Assembly: GCA_035772785.1 (NCBI GenBank)
Contig: JAOCPU010000009.1
Location: 186,001 to 250,000 of the forward strand
Source: Phlebiopsis flavidoalba
Lineage: Eukaryota; Basidiomycota; Agaricomycetes; Polyporales; Phanerochaetaceae
Direction of reading: 5' to 3'
Length of the DNA stretch: 64,000 bases
Shown here: positions 21,896 through 33,813 of the stretch, piece after piece
Position numbering within the stretch: the first letter of the stretch is position 1
How the letters are laid out: the number at the start of each line of letters is the position of its first letter
The notes under the pieces: model-generated
Database searches by the model: none
Seen by the model: the letters and a program-made list of their open reading frames with translations, nothing else
What the model was told of the DNA's origin: nothing
Translations under genes and position numbers: made by a program

Positions 21896-24146
21896 ATGCC
21901 CGCCCATAACCACCGCAAACGACGTGCCGAGGACGATTCCTCCAAGCCCCCCCCCACAAAATAATATAGGCGCACTTCCACCTCACCCCGAACTTCCCGC
22001 GCGTTGGGCAGGAGTCAGCCAGCAAGGAAATAATGGGGCTCGTATACGATACTGGCACGGCACTTCTTGGTGCACTATGCGACGGTATTATCTCTAGTAA
22101 TACGACAGGACACCCGATTACCCTACCCATAACATCTTCCGATGTACACTCTGAAATTCCTATTTCGCCAACATTCATCCCGAAAAACCAACTCAACAGC
22201 ACGATTCAGTCGCGGCCACCGTCAAACCGATCCTCCAGCAAGAACAACTCCCTTACCTACACCGCCTCCTACGGACATACCGAGTGATGGGTCGTCGAAC
22301 GAGGCAGGTCCGAGCAACCCCCGGCCACTCGTACAGACAGAAACTCCGCCCCCGTCACGGCGACGATCGTCCAAGTCGTCCCCGAAAACCCGTCGCTCAT
22401 CCAACGCGAGAACAAAATCCAGACCGCTCTTCGACTCCACCTCCAAGTGAGCCCTCGGTTCCCTCTGTACTTTAGCATCCTAACCACCATTGTTGTGTTG
22501 GCCTGCAGCCTCAAGTGGACCAAAGAGCTGCGACCGCCGCTCACCGCTCTAGTATCGATCACTCGACACACACGAAGCCTCCTCCCAAAACTCAAACACC
22601 GCACGAGCATATATTCCATAAACAGTTCAAAGCCGGGTGTCAAGGACCAGATTACAAAAAAACGATGGGAAGAGATTGGAGAAAGCTATCTATGTATTCG
22701 TACAAGACGCCAGAACGGGTTCTCAGATTCTCATTACCTTCTCCGCCATACTTGTGACATATTGTTAAGCCTTCGTTATAGGTCGCTTTCAGATCGTCCC
22801 ATTCGAATCATTCCAGCAATGGTTGGGATACAAGGAGGCGTCTAGAACTTCTCCAAAAGCTCGAGCAGACATGAAGCGTACAGGGTGTGTCTTTGTCCTC
22901 CCATACACAGCGTTCGCTTAACCATCGCCGTGAAAAATCGTAGCTTCACCGTCTCTCGAGGACACTCCGCGATGTTGCAGCAACTGTATCCACCACCTAT
23001 AACGCGAAGCCCAGTCGAACCCAGTAAAACCAGTTAGACCCCTATCCGCCAAGGCGTTCCGGAAAGCCGATCTTTCAATACGCTCCCCGAAAGCCCGTGG
23101 TACACACACATACTCGACGCTAAGCTTCGTACGACGTTGACCAACAGTCCGCACATCCCACGAAAAAATATATCGAGATTGATGCGCGTATACGACCGAA
23201 ACGACCCGCGCTACGGCTTCATTACCCGCTGAGGATGATGCGGAAGTCGACGAGCTCCTTCGCAAGAGAGGTGTCATCAGCAAATGTGTACGGGAGCAAG
23301 TCAGTGACAAGGACCTCGCACGTGCATTTGCGGCCCGGGCAATGGTTGAACGACGAGATCATCAACTTTTACGGCCAAATGCTCATGAGTCGGGCGGAAG
23401 AGGGCAAAGAGAATCGAAGAGAGGGGCTATTAGACGTGCATTACTTCAGCACGTTCTTCTGGTCAAAACTCAAGAATGATGGGTACGAAAAAGGAAGATT
23501 GGCGAAGTGGACCAAGAAGGTGTGTTCGATTTCAGTCGTTTGAAAACTCATTCATAACGATTTTGTATAGTTCGACCTGTTCTCGAAGGACGTCATTCTC
23601 ATTCCAGTCAACCACAACAACTCTCACTGGACTTGTGCCGCCATCAACTTTAAGCACAAGAGGATAGAATCCTACGACAGCATGAATATGGACCGTAGTA
23701 TGGTGTACAAGGTATGTCACATTAGTTGCTTTCGCTACGACTTTTGCCAACACCAAAAGTGCAGCTTTTGCGAGCATATATCGACGCCGAGCACCGCAAC
23801 AAGAAGAAGAACCTTTTCGACTTTGAAGGTTGGGTAGACTGGAGTCTCGAGGTCGGTGAATTTGACTATCACGTCGTTTCACCAGCTCACTCTCAACGTT
23901 ATAGGATACCCCACAACAGAGAACGGCTATGACTGCGGTGTTTTCACCTGCCAGTTCCTTCAGTCGATCTCGCGCGGCGAAGATAGCTTCCCCCATTCAC
24001 CCAAGAGAACATGCTGCTACTTGCGCAGGCGTATGATATGGAGACTAATCGGACACGCGAGACTCCGCGATGACTCCATAGCAGTCCGCTGGCTCAGGGG
24101 TGCTACCGTGGATTCCCTGTATTCCCTGGCGCACAGCGACTCGTAA
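21896..24146 (+). CDS. Ulp1-type SUMO protease (peptidase family C48)
   Basis: Cleaves SUMO precursors and SUMO conjugates in this family. The catalytic domain is at about 23250-24080: LRPGQWLNDEIINFYGQMLM, VHYFSTFFWSKL, an intron, then FDLFSKDVILIPVNHNNSHW with the catalytic His, IESYDSMN with the Asp, and, after another intron, NGYDCGVFTCQFLQ with the nucleophile Cys, followed by RMIWEIGHARLRD-like sequence. The oxyanion Gln is expected just before NGYDC; the bases there (CAACAGAGAAC) fit Q-R-E-N. The start at 21896 gives MPAHNHRKRRAEDDSSKPP, a basic N-terminus fitting nuclear targeting. The middle (22150-22450) is rich in Ser/Pro/Arg (PPPSRRRSSKSSPKTRRSS). Frame breaks near 22280, 22460, 22960 and 24040 are likely errors. 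The stop lies between 24080 and 24146. Confidence 0.92.
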
Positions 24147-24528
24147 AGTACTACCGTCTACAAGCACGGACAATCCGGCGTCAATCTCTCGCGATACTAT
24201 TCCATCTGGTTTGCCTCAACCGTTCTTATTCTATCTGTGTCATAGATTATTCTCGCACATCACTGTAACGTTGTCTTCGGTCTCGATGGCGTGGTAGGGA
24301 CTCCGCGTATTATACTTGTATTTTTTCATTCCTCTTTTCTTGGGTTTCTCAGAAGCAATACAACGCCGGCACGGATGTCGACGTTCCATCTGTGTCATCT
24401 CGCGAAATGTGCTGTATAAAAATGAATTGACCACCGGACAACAAACAACAATAAGAGAGGTAGAAGTAGAGGGGATGACAACAGTCCATTGGATGGGATG
24501 GTCCATAGCTGTGGTGTAGCGTGAGGGA

Positions 24529-25100
24529 TTATCGTCGAAACCACCAGACGACGATGAAGAACCAAAACACGAGAACCAAGAAGACGATGTACCAGAGCCA
24601 TCGACAGCCCTGACGTGCAGCCATATTGTTCATTCATTCGCCTGAAAGTTGCCTTTCAAAATACCAGAGGTCTCTGCGAAAAGCATCGTTCTGACGAGAC
24701 ACCTATTAGCACGGGTAAAGTATGAGCGATATGGGGGAGGGTAACATACCATCTGCGACAGCTGAACAGTCGACTCGCGTACTTCGTTTCCTATCCCTAT
24801 TGTGATCTAGCCGGTATTCGTCAATACCCACCTCACCGCTCGCTAGACGCGACGTGACGTGCAAAGAAAGACTCACGTTACATCCTTGAGTAGCTTCACC
24901 TTCGCCGTGAGGCCCTCTAACGCCTACTCGTCATTCTGGCCTTCAGGTCGTCCGCGAACCGCTGCCCGCTTGGCTGTCTAAACGGGTTTCCGCATGTGAA
25001 CCGCTGCCGGATGGCGAGGACCGCCCAGATGACGGCGGAGTGTAGTACTCGTGTGGACCGAGCAGCGATGCCCGTTATGTAGACCGCTACTCGCGTTGGA
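24529..25100 (-). CDS. Bet1-type SNARE protein of ER-Golgi transport
   Basis: Bet1 is a small tail-anchored SNARE for fusion of ER-derived vesicles with the Golgi. Minus-strand exons give RFADDLEGQND-like sequence, then LEGLTAKVKLLKDV, an intron, IGIGNEVRESTVQLSQM (the SNARE heptads; an intron follows), NDAFAETSGILKG-like, RMNNMAARQGCRWLWYIVFL and a strongly hydrophobic tail ending VVWWFRR with stop at 24529-24531. The order (helical SNARE motif, then a single C-terminal membrane anchor, very short lumenal end) is that of Bet1/Sft1. The N-terminal segment contains YYTPPSSGRSSPSGSGS. The start codon is not resolved; it should lie near 25070-25140. Frame breaks near 24630-24680 separate the SNARE motif from the tail. 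Confidence 0.85.
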
Positions 25101-25947
25101 GCTCTGGTGTCTGTTGTTGTCTGCTATAAGCACGCGTATAGGCAAGTGTCTACCCGAAGCGCAATCCTCTTACCGTTTTGGGACTTTCTCGCAGCCAAGT
25201 CACAATAGCACGCTAGGTAGTGGTTGTGGTGAAACGAACAAGGGCTTAAGGGACAGGACCGGCTGCGGTGTGTTACTGTAATTGAAGGAAGGCAGCACGT
25301 GGCGGGTGTGGGGAAGTATGTAGAAATAGACCCAGGATCCGGAGTGAGTTTTGTGGTGAGCGCCAGCCAACTCCGCCACGTCGAAGTGCCTTGTAGCAGC
25401 TTGTAACACGTCGCACGATTCGATTCATCATGCATCAGCCGGGACAATGTTCGAGTTATAAAAACGAGGCCTAAGGATACATTTGTAACGAAAAGGATGA
25501 TCCAAAAAGGTGTATTAGCCCAAGAAATAACCACTGTCAGGTCGTGAGTTGAGCATGGGGGATGGCGCCAAGGTATGTGGTGAAATGTGTGGGGGTAGCG
25601 GCGCCAAAGGTATATGTGGACACACTCGAACGCTACTGAGACGGACAAAGGGGTGTATATGACAGAGGTCGGTGATCGAAAATGGCGAGGACGACGAAGC
25701 CCAAAAGTAAGAAAACCATGGCAGTACAAATGAAGCTAAGGTACGTCGTCGAGGTAAATCAGTATGGAAGGTCGGTAGGCAGGATGATTTGGGCGATGAC
25801 GCGGGAGAAAAGAAAATAAGTCGAATATCGGGGGTCGGGAAGTTAGAGTCCGGTGTGGTGATGCAATGTGTCTGGGCAAGGTGATGAGGAGACAATAGAT
25901 ACATTGGTCCAGGAATACAAGTCCGTTGAGTCGATCGACGACAGGAT
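25101..25947. other. Stretch between two minus-strand genes
   Basis: Likely the 3' UTR of the membrane protein gene upstream and the promoter and N-terminal exon of the Bet1-type gene. A hydrophobic minus-strand reading (near 25690-25730, TAMVFLLLGFVVLAIF) is seen but is soon interrupted and matches nothing known to me. Confidence 0.3.
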
Positions 25948-27042
25948 TTATTCGATGCTCATCCGGTTTGGATGAGTTGCCATAGGCCCTCGGTGTATTT
26001 GCATCGACTTGCCGCGTCGTACCACCTTGTTCTTCGACACTATAGGGAGTATAAGATAGTTTGAAAAGTCAAGGAACAATCACGATGCTTACTCTGTGTC
26101 TTCAACCCCCGTCCAAAGTTTTGCATGACAAGGCACGCAACGACAAATGTCGCCACGAGCAAGATAATTGCGAGAACAGCTGCAAAAACGTATTCAGCAT
26201 ATAAACGAGATAGAGGTCAAGCACTACACACAGAACGTCGTCAATGTTGCCCACAGTAGGGGGCTTTGTACGTGTTGTCAGAGTCTTTGAATCTGAGTAC
26301 CTTGACAAGCTGCGATTATACTGTGGTTAACCACGCGGATGCAGGCAGCACGCTGGTCGGTGTGACACACCTTGTATACGAAATATACCAGCAGCAGCTT
26401 TGCAACCCCGCCAGGTAATGACACACATCATCAATTTGTTCTCATGCCGCGCAGGGGCAGATGTCCTTCGATGAGCACGATGAGCGATAGGGGTAGGGGC
26501 AGCGCAGTAAGGTAGAACGTGCGGGCGTCGTCGTGTGTTCAAGACCAGCCAGATTGAACTGCAACAGAGAAGCCGACCCAGAAGAAGAGGTCGAATTTGA
26601 CGAGGCACAGGAAAATCTCCGGTAGTTGGCGTACATGGTCTTGATGCGACGGTCCGCACCAGATATTTATACACCTTCAGCCAAACTTGCGGTGTAGATC
26701 TCCAGCCCAATGGCGGCATGTGACGGTGGTCTAAGCAGGGGGAGTTCAGACAACCGATATACCTATTGGGATAGGATAAGGATGTGGATGGTCGTGTCGA
26801 TGGGGAAGGGTGTGGGTCAGATATGCCCGGTGGTGTCGACCTTGTGGGTTATGATTGCTCAATCTCTTTGATTTGAATGATAGCACTTATACGAGGAAGA
26901 TGGCGGTTAGAAGGTGAACACTGATACCGCGAAACGTTGCATCAGGCCACTCCGAGGCGTTGCGAAGAGAGATTCAAGGATTGTGAGTACTCACTGACAG
27001 GAATAAGAACTGCAGTTTGTTTCGCGCCCGCCACGGCATCAT
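25948..27042 (-). CDS. Multi-pass membrane protein resembling fungal UPF0658 (Golgi) family
   Basis: Minus-strand exons, from 27042 (MMPWRARNKLQF) down, give AAIGLEIYTASLAEG, then KTMYANYR, FLCLVKFDLFFWVGFSVQF, an LVLNTDDARTFYLTALPLPL membrane stretch, IVLIEGHLAARHENKLMM, GGVAKLLLVYFVYK, KLVKVLRFKDSDNTYKAPYC, then after an intron SLTTF, AEYVFAAVLAIILLVATFVV, ACLVMQNFGRGLKTQ, and a last exon ending MATHPNRMSIE with stop at 25948-25950. At least four membrane helices are visible. The pattern (helix pairs, charged ExHxAxRxE loop, SLT-F start of the last helix, basic soluble tail) fits the fungal UPF0658 family as I remember it; the family call is less sure than the membrane-protein call. Role unknown. 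The first exon is weak; the start could be elsewhere. Confidence 0.65.
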
Positions 27043-29129
27043 ACCGCTAGAGAACGAACTTGAAAACACCGCCTCACAAAGCGTGTCAACGTGAGGGTGG
27101 GGGAGGTAGCTCGGGGGGGGGGGGGGGGGGGACTGGGTGGCTGGTAAACTCATGGGCTGAGCGAGAGGGCGAATATGACAAGGTAGAGGGGGGGGCATCT
27201 TGCGGGACACCACGTTTATTGTCGGCGTCGGCGTCGGGTGCCCTTGTCAACGTCGTGGAGACGTATCAAAAAAGATCGCCCTTCTATGGCAGAGGGTCGA
27301 TAGCCGGGCGGGTCTCAACCAACACCGTCAAGAGATGATAGGCGACATGCAATGTGGGTAGTATCTGGTATAAACTGTAGTGAGGATTATTTAACGAGAC
27401 AAGGCTAGGATGTATCATTGCGCACTGTAAGCGACCATGTCAAGGGTCTTGCCTTTTGCCTTGCTTGGCTTTGGCCGCTCAATCTCCCCGCTACTCCTCA
27501 TTCAAGGCGAGGAGTGGTTGGCGGGTCCGCCCTAATATTTTTTGCCGCGCCGTGTTCCCTGGCGGAGCTAACCAGCCGTCTTCCAAAATCCTTGGGTTCC
27601 CACCGGATCCGCGCTTCGCAACTCTCACTGTTGAGGTGATCCGGTCCGCCGCCATTGAAAGCAGCTTACCGACGGGGTCCACTGTGTACGCTTTGTGTTG
27701 TGAGGACGTTCCTGGCGGTAAGGAAGAGCGTAGTGATCTATGAGGTCGTCATAGGGGGCCTTGCGGTGTCCTCGTCGTCCTTCATGGTGTTGTGATTGTT
27801 GGAGCGGTGGATGGTAGGTAGGAGTGCTTCCCAGGCTTTGAGGCGGGTGGGTGCATGGGCGATATGAATGCTATATTGAAAGCTTTAATTTCTTCGAGCG
27901 CGTGCGAATGGTTGAGGGAAAGGTGTGTTGTGGGAGTAACCATAGAGAGTGGAAGTCCTCGCTGTTGTCCGTTGTCGGCGCGGTAGTAGGCGCGTCTCTT
28001 GAGCACGGACAAGAGAAGCAGGGGGGAGGGGGTCCGTTGTTAACCTTGGACGGCCCAGAGCATAATCCGCTGGTTGTCGATCTATTTGCGGCAGTCGGCT
28101 GGGGCGGGTATGTTACAGCGCGCCAGCTAAATTAATGCTCTTGCCGCCTTGGCGCGTGGCACAGCTGTCCAGACCGACTCGGACGCAGCTGAGAGTCGTG
28201 AAGGTTCGGTAAGCATCGTATATTAGAGTGTTTCAGGTTACAAAGCAATGTGAGGTTCCGAGTACAATTCGAAAGCTTGCGAGATCAGAGGGACGAATAT
28301 TACAGAGAATTAGATAGGAATGTGAATCTAGTCACTTTCAGTGTCAGTTTGAAGAGCCTGTCCTCATCTCCTTCAACGTCTGTGCAACTGTGCGTCAGAA
28401 CGCGCTTCACAACGAAAGGGATAGGAAGTCCTTACCGATGAGATATTCAGACTCGGGAAAAACTTGATACTGGGTAATTGGATGGTGGTTGGGCGCAGCC
28501 GTCTTGGAAGGGCGGCGTGAACCTTCGTCTTTCCGGGAGCTGCCGAAGCCCAGATAATGCCAGATGGACTTTGTAGGGATGGTGGATGCAGTAGGCACGG
28601 CCTGGAGAAAGAGTCGCGAGAACTCAGTTGATGTGGACCGTCGGTCGGACCCGAGTTAGAGAGGAACAGATGATCTCCCGGTTTCAGCCTGGAGGGTTTA
28701 TCTTCGCAATGCGAGTTTCGTGTGTGCACGATAGGAAGCAGCTGATACCGCAGGTTTTTTAGATCAAGGTACCGGGCGTAGGTGATACGTCTACTCAAAT
28801 GCAGAACTGGAGACAACAGGTAAGGTATCTGATGTCTGGGTCCGTCTTGGACTCATGTGAACCAACGGAGAGCCTTTACCTAACACTTAAGGAGCTAGCG
28901 CTTTACAGCACAGATGCACCTCAGCAGATGGGAAATCTGACCCGCAACTTACCCGTACTTCTGTATTCTTTGACTTCTTCGTACGGTGAAACAGGACGGT
29001 GCCCGGTGAACCGTTCTGCCATGGACAGGTATATGAATAAAAACAGTAGACACATTTCAGCGTAGGAAGACGACGTACTGGCTCTTCGTTGTTTATCAAG
29101 CTAAACTCCGCATCATCTAGAATTCTGTT
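27043..29129. other. Stretch with no confident gene; G19 run
   Basis: Contains a G homopolymer at 27113-27131. Open frames near 27456-27743 (plus) and 28373-28816 (minus) could be parts of genes but carry no motif I know. The region just below 29130 should include the 3' end of the Sgf11-type gene, whose last exon and stop I could not fix. Confidence 0.3.
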
Positions 29130-29963
29130 AGACTGCTCCATACTAGCGAAGTATGGAAGAGCGTACCAGCTTGTTTCGCTTTCGATCTACCTTTCCCTTT
29201 AGATGGAGCCTTGTTATCGTCCGAGACATAGCCATTCTCGGAGGGCGACATATGGTGAGGCTGAGCGGCCTGCTTCGGAGAGCCTGCAAAGAGGTAAGAT
29301 TATTGCTTGCGGGGGAAACGTTCCTCCTGACTTGGCTTTGTTATTCGCGTTACGCGCGCACCGCACCCCTCCTAGTATTGCTGAGTCCCATACAGCGCTT
29401 AGGTGTGATGCATATCTGTTGGATGTGATCTGGTAAAACGAGGAATAGTTACAGAGCCTGTGGCAGCGCAATTCATTGCGGTAAACTTACCGGCCGTTTG
29501 CACACTGTGCAGTCAAAATAAGCCGTCCCATTAGGAGTATCAGTTCCCGAGGTAGGAGTGAGTCCGTGGGACTTTTGTGTTATCCAATGAAGACCCAGAG
29601 GGTCCGGCAGTGTGTACTATCAAAATGTCAGAAAACTAACAAGACAGTAATTTGAACCACGTACTGGAGTTGCACCTAGTGGTCAGATCAGCCGTGTTCA
29701 GTAGACCCACGAGGGGTATCCGGCGGCGGAATACATACTGGGTATGGCATATCTCGCAAGACTGATCTGGACCGCGCAATCTCTCTTCATGTGACTGCAG
29801 CCACGACGTCCATCAAGAGTTCGTCGAGGGCATAGAGGAGAATATCCTCGCACTCTACACCACGGCCGAACACATTCCAGTTCAGCAATACAACATGCGC
29901 ACCGGACTGAGTGCAACTCACAAAATCATTCAAGGCCTCATCTCTCTCCTTCTTGGGAGCCAT
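29130..29963 (-). CDS. Sgf11-type SAGA deubiquitinase-module zinc-finger protein
   Basis: Sgf11 activates the Ubp8 histone H2B deubiquitinase in the SAGA coactivator. The start at 29963 gives MAPKKERDEALNDF; an intron follows, then an amphipathic helix containing ILLYALDELLMDVVAAV, which resembles the N-terminal helix that docks Sgf11 on the module. After a further intron comes PTSGTDTPNGTAYFDCTVCK, RP, an intron, SNRYASHLSA and, once one missing T is allowed for, CMGLSNTRRGAVR. This yields the Sgf11 zinc signature C-x2-C then R-Y-A-x-H-L-x3-C. A later exon reads SPSENGYVSDDNKAPSKGKG, a Lys/Ser-rich tail. The gene order and short length fit Sgf11. The C-terminal end is not resolved; 29130 is an estimate. 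What I cannot exclude is a related ATXN7L3/Sgf73-like protein with the same finger. Confidence 0.72.
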
Positions 29964-30296
29964 TCAGGCAGCCACCACCGACGACAGTTCGGCCCTGGCT
30001 GCAAACACGGTGCGGTTTCCGCCTGGACCGCGAGTCCGCAATAGAGGACGGAATGCATGCGACCGCGGACGAGAAACGCTCGATCCGCGCTCGGCTGTTT
30101 GATCGCCCAGCACGTGGCCGCCTCGCACCACGCGCGCTAGCTCTGTCGAGCGCCGATGACCTCAGTGGCTTGACGCGCGCGCAAGGACTTCAAAGTTCAG
30201 AGCAACGAATGGCATGAAATTGTATAATTGAATCTATCCAACGTCTAGGGTCGTAATATAGCGAATCCGATCATTATGGCCATAGAGCTAGGACAT

Positions 30297-32677
30297 TCAA
30301 AACGAGAGGGTGATGTAACTAAATTTATTGTGAAGGACAGTATCATCCGAACGAGCTGAACCAAAGCACTTGAGGGTATCCTCCAAATTCTTAGACCGCG
30401 AGAGCCTGGAAACAGTGAAAACACCAAGAATGACAGCAGCAAGAGCACCTATACTAGCCGGGAGACAAGCAGGTCTTTCGGAAGACCAAGGATCTTCTCT
30501 TCCGGAACATGTAACGGGAGTAGGCGGCGCATAGTGGTGTTCTGGCAGTGCGGGCGGAGGAGTCACGACGACCTCCGTCTTCTCGATAGCCTTCACCTCT
30601 TCTTGGGCTGCTGCAGCAACCTCAGCAGCCTGCTTCCCCCCCCCCCGAGTGTCGCGCTCTTCTCTGCCGTGGCAGTTTCCCAGCCTTTGCCTCCTTGGAC
30701 GAAGAGTACAACGCGGTCCTCGTGGGCGGCGCGAGCAATTTTGACTGCGTCGCTGACATCAGTGTCAGAGGTAATGAGAACGATGTCGCCGTCGGCGTCC
30801 GTGTAAGACAGCTGGAAGTCGGTTCGGATCGGGCGGCAGGTCACCTTCCTTCTCGGCAGAATAGCCTGTGAAGAATGGGTCGGTCGCGAGCTTGCCTGAA
30901 ACGATCTCGCGCAGGTTCTCGACGTGATCGTGACGGGCCTGGAAACGATGAGTTCGTCCGCTTGGTGTGCGGAATTTGAAAAACATATGTTCCATCATCA
31001 ACCGGAGGAGGCGGAGCGGCTCCAGTGAGCGTACCGAAGCCGTGTCTGCACCCTTCTTGCGTGGGTAGCCATCCAGAACAGAGCCGTCATCTTCGTCGAC
31101 GACTGAAGCAGAGTCATTAGGATGCAACTCGGAGTGGGGGGACTGCATTAAGTGGGACACGCTTCTTGAAAGCTGGCGTGAGTGCTCGGTGTGAACGCCG
31201 GATCCGGACATGAGAGACTCGGTGTCGTCGTGCCCCAGAGATTCGAAGAAGCGACCCCACATGGGACCACCTTCATTCTCGTTACCACCAGCCGCCTCGG
31301 TGCTCATGGCGTTCATCTGCGTATATGCGTTAGTCTAGGTTGCGCATTCCGCAGCGTGAGATTCGCTGACCTGTTCGAGAGTCGCGTATGTCAACTTCAA
31401 AACATCGACAATAGCAATCAGGCGTCCGTCGGTCTCGACGACCGGTAGGTTGAGATAGTGACCATCTGTGAAAATAGGCCATTTGAGATTGTTTACACGA
31501 GGATGAAGAAGGGACTTACTGTGCATCTTTTTCAAGGCATCGTGGACCGTGGTAGTAGGCGCAGCAGTGTCGGGGTGAGGCGTCATGACCCGCACGACAC
31601 TGCACCTGCCAGGATCCAATCCTGCAGCAATTACACGCAATACAACGTCCTTGCTTGTGAAGATACCCGCGATGCGAGGGGCGTTGGCTGCGCCGCCAGG
31701 AGTCGTTGTGGGCGTCTCCATAACGCAAACGGCAGTGGTACGCCTATCCTTCATGAGCTTGGAGACTTCCCTGACGGTGGTCTTGGGTCCCACAGTCGCA
31801 GGTTCTGTGCGAGAGTCCATAACAGTGGTAAGGTCGGGTAAAGCGGTCTTCTCGCGGAGGGCCTCAACGTATGAGAGCATAGCTTGCCGCCTGAGGGTTG
31901 GTAGCGATGCCGCTTCCGAGCTCGGACTGTACACCGGCAAGAGCGGTGTAAAGCTTCTCGGACGCAGAGGAACTGCGCTCGACCTTGTCCAATGCCTCGT
32001 GGAACACTTTGGTAATGTCGAGCAGACCAACTACGTTGCCCTCTTCATTGCAAACAGGCTGAAGGCAGACCGTGAGTGAGAGTATACGTTGCAAAAACGC
32101 TCGTCAAAACCTACCAGATGTCGGAAATGCCTTGTGACCATAAGCTCCAGAGCTTCGGTCGCGCTGGTAGTGTCGCGCGTAACCATTGGTTACGCGTCAT
32201 AATTGTGCTGACGGGAGTGGTATGAGGATCCAAAACCCTCTGCAGTGACCTGCACGACATTGAGTTACGGACGCGTCTCGCTTTGCGTTAGAGTGCTCAC
32301 CCTGTATGCAAGATCTTTCGCAGTGAAGATTCCACTCAGACCCTCGTCATCATCGACGACCAGGACCGCAGTCTGTCCTCTTTGCAGCGCAAAGCTGACT
32401 GGCCTCCCGAGACGGTGATGCTCTCCGGCACGGTGATGGCGCGGGGCTGGGCTTCAGAGCCGCGACAGTGCCCTTTCTGGACATTGGGCTTTGCGCTTCG
32501 CTTACTGCGATGCTGGTTGTACGTAGTGGAGATGGTCCGCTTGCGGGAGAGCTCGGACTCGATCTTCTTGCGGATAGCCTGGGAGGGATTGTCAGGATCA
32601 AAGCTGACTGACTTGGAGGGGACACGGCGTTTGGGGATGAAGCTGGAGGGGGAAGAGTGTGTACGCGGCTGGGACAT
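30297..32677 (-). CDS. CBS-domain and PB1-domain protein with C-terminal membrane helix
   Basis: The start at 32677 gives MSQPRTHSSPSSFIP, then a basic stretch and a block ending VSEASQLCAAKRTDCVLVVD: CBS 1. LSGIFTAKDLAYRV, PVSTIMTRNPMVTRDTT, ALELMVTRHFRHLPVCNEEG and VVGLLDITKVFHEALDKVER form CBS 2. VREVSKLMKDRRTTAVCVME, IAGIFTSKDVVLRVIAAGLD, VVRVMTPHPDTAAPTTTVHD and GHYLNLPVVETDGRLIAIVD form CBS 3 and 4. A Ser/Asp-rich linker, then FKFRTPSGRTHRFQ through YTDADGDIVLITSDTDVSDA, is a PB1 domain (about 30960-30760). A last helix, SIGALAAVILGVFTV, suggests tail anchoring. CBS pairs bind adenosine nucleotides and PB1 mediates protein pairing; the combination is known in fungi (Mug70-like), function unclear. 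Introns occur near 32080-32310, 31460-31520 and 31325-31370. A C11 run at 30636 coincides with a frame break. Confidence 0.88.
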
Positions 32678-33444
32678 GTTGTGCGTGTTCGATGACACGA
32701 AATTTTGCACTCAACGAGCAGACAGTCTGCACTGCGGTGCTACGAGGGCCAACACGTGTAGTTCGCGCTGGAATGATGACACGTCCCGCGTTATCTAGTC
32801 CTCCACGGGCTTGTCCAATTCCATAGAGAAGGACACCAAGCAAAGCGAAAGACAAACGCACCTCGTCGCGTCAACGAGGGACTGTTTCCTCCGCGTGTCC
32901 GCCGCTGAGCCTGAGAGGGTCGACATGCTGGGGCTCGAATGAGTGTTGAAGGCGAGGAGGTGGAAGCGGTGAGCTAGCACGTTCGGGGAACGGCAGAGGC
33001 GCGAGTTTGAACGTTCTGAAGCGCGCTGCACGGGTATAAGAGGCGGACTGGGACGGCACAGGAATCCTAGACATGCAGCTGGACCTCGAGAACCGTGTGC
33101 GAGCCTCCGAGTCCCTGTCTGTCTGCCCGCGGATGTTTTCGCCCCCACCCCAGCGCCTTTGCTTGCTCGCCCGCCTCTACCTCCCTGTTGGGCCCTGTTT
33201 GGCTCCGTCGGCCATCCCGCCGACTCATCCCGGTCACGGCAACATTTCACAGTATATTTAACATTGAATTGTACGGTACGGTAGTAAACTGGTACAGTAT
33301 CATAGATTCAGCAGCAGCCCTGAAGCAAGTGGTATCGAGTATATGGAGTTCCAGCTGGGAATATTGGTCAGCCCTCTGACACATGTGTAATGGCAAGATC
33401 CATAGTCTCGAACACTCACCAGGGTTGTTTGAACATTCAGTAAC
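32678..33444. other. Upstream region of the CBS/PB1 gene
   Basis: Should hold the promoter and 5' UTR of the CBS/PB1 gene and the 3' UTR of the small membrane protein gene. Short open frames are present on both strands but lack motifs. Confidence 0.35.
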
Positions 33445-33813
33445 TCAAGGCAAATCGGATTCAAGCGCGACGTTTTGCCCTTTGGCCTTCGAGAACCTTG
33501 GGTATTGGTATACCAGTAGTATACACCTCCAAGGACCACCAGGAGGAAGAAGTTTGCTGTGCGACCTATTAGCTTTCGGACCGCCCGTCTGCGTTCAGCG
33601 ACTCACCAAAAACAAATCCAAGAGTGTCCTGCACAAGGTCCGTAAACAGCCTCACCACCGCTTGAGCGATACTCAGGACCCCTGTCGCAATTTCTTGGAA
33701 GAGCGCAATTATAGCGTGGAACACGGCCAAAGCCGGCGTTCAACACAGCGAAGGCAAACATTCGTGATAGCTTGTACGAAAGTTGAGACTGCAGTAGTGA
33801 TAGAGGTTGCCAT
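33445..33813 (-). CDS. Small conserved-looking membrane protein, unknown function
   Basis: The start at 33813 gives MATSITTAVSTFVQAITNVC, then, after a one-base break, AVLNAGFAVFHAIIALFQEI, ATGVLSIAQAVVRLFTDLVQ and DTLGFVF. An intron (GTGAGTCG to CTAATAG) follows, then ANFFLLVVLGGVYYWYTNTQ, a clear membrane helix ending in a basic tail (stop near 33445). The reconstructed protein is about 100-110 residues: an amphipathic, Ala/Val/Phe-rich helical part and one transmembrane helix. No named domain. Promoter: a TATATA-like sequence lies near 33870 on the minus strand (GTATATAAACCCC), about 60 bases upstream. The protein-like pattern on both sides of a good intron supports a real gene. Confidence 0.6.

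Noticed and set aside
25124..25904. Long minus-strand frames rich in His/Pro/Ser suggesting a membrane protein
   Set aside because: The hydrophobic reading soon hits stops in all frames and lies in the expected 3' UTR of the UPF0658-like gene.
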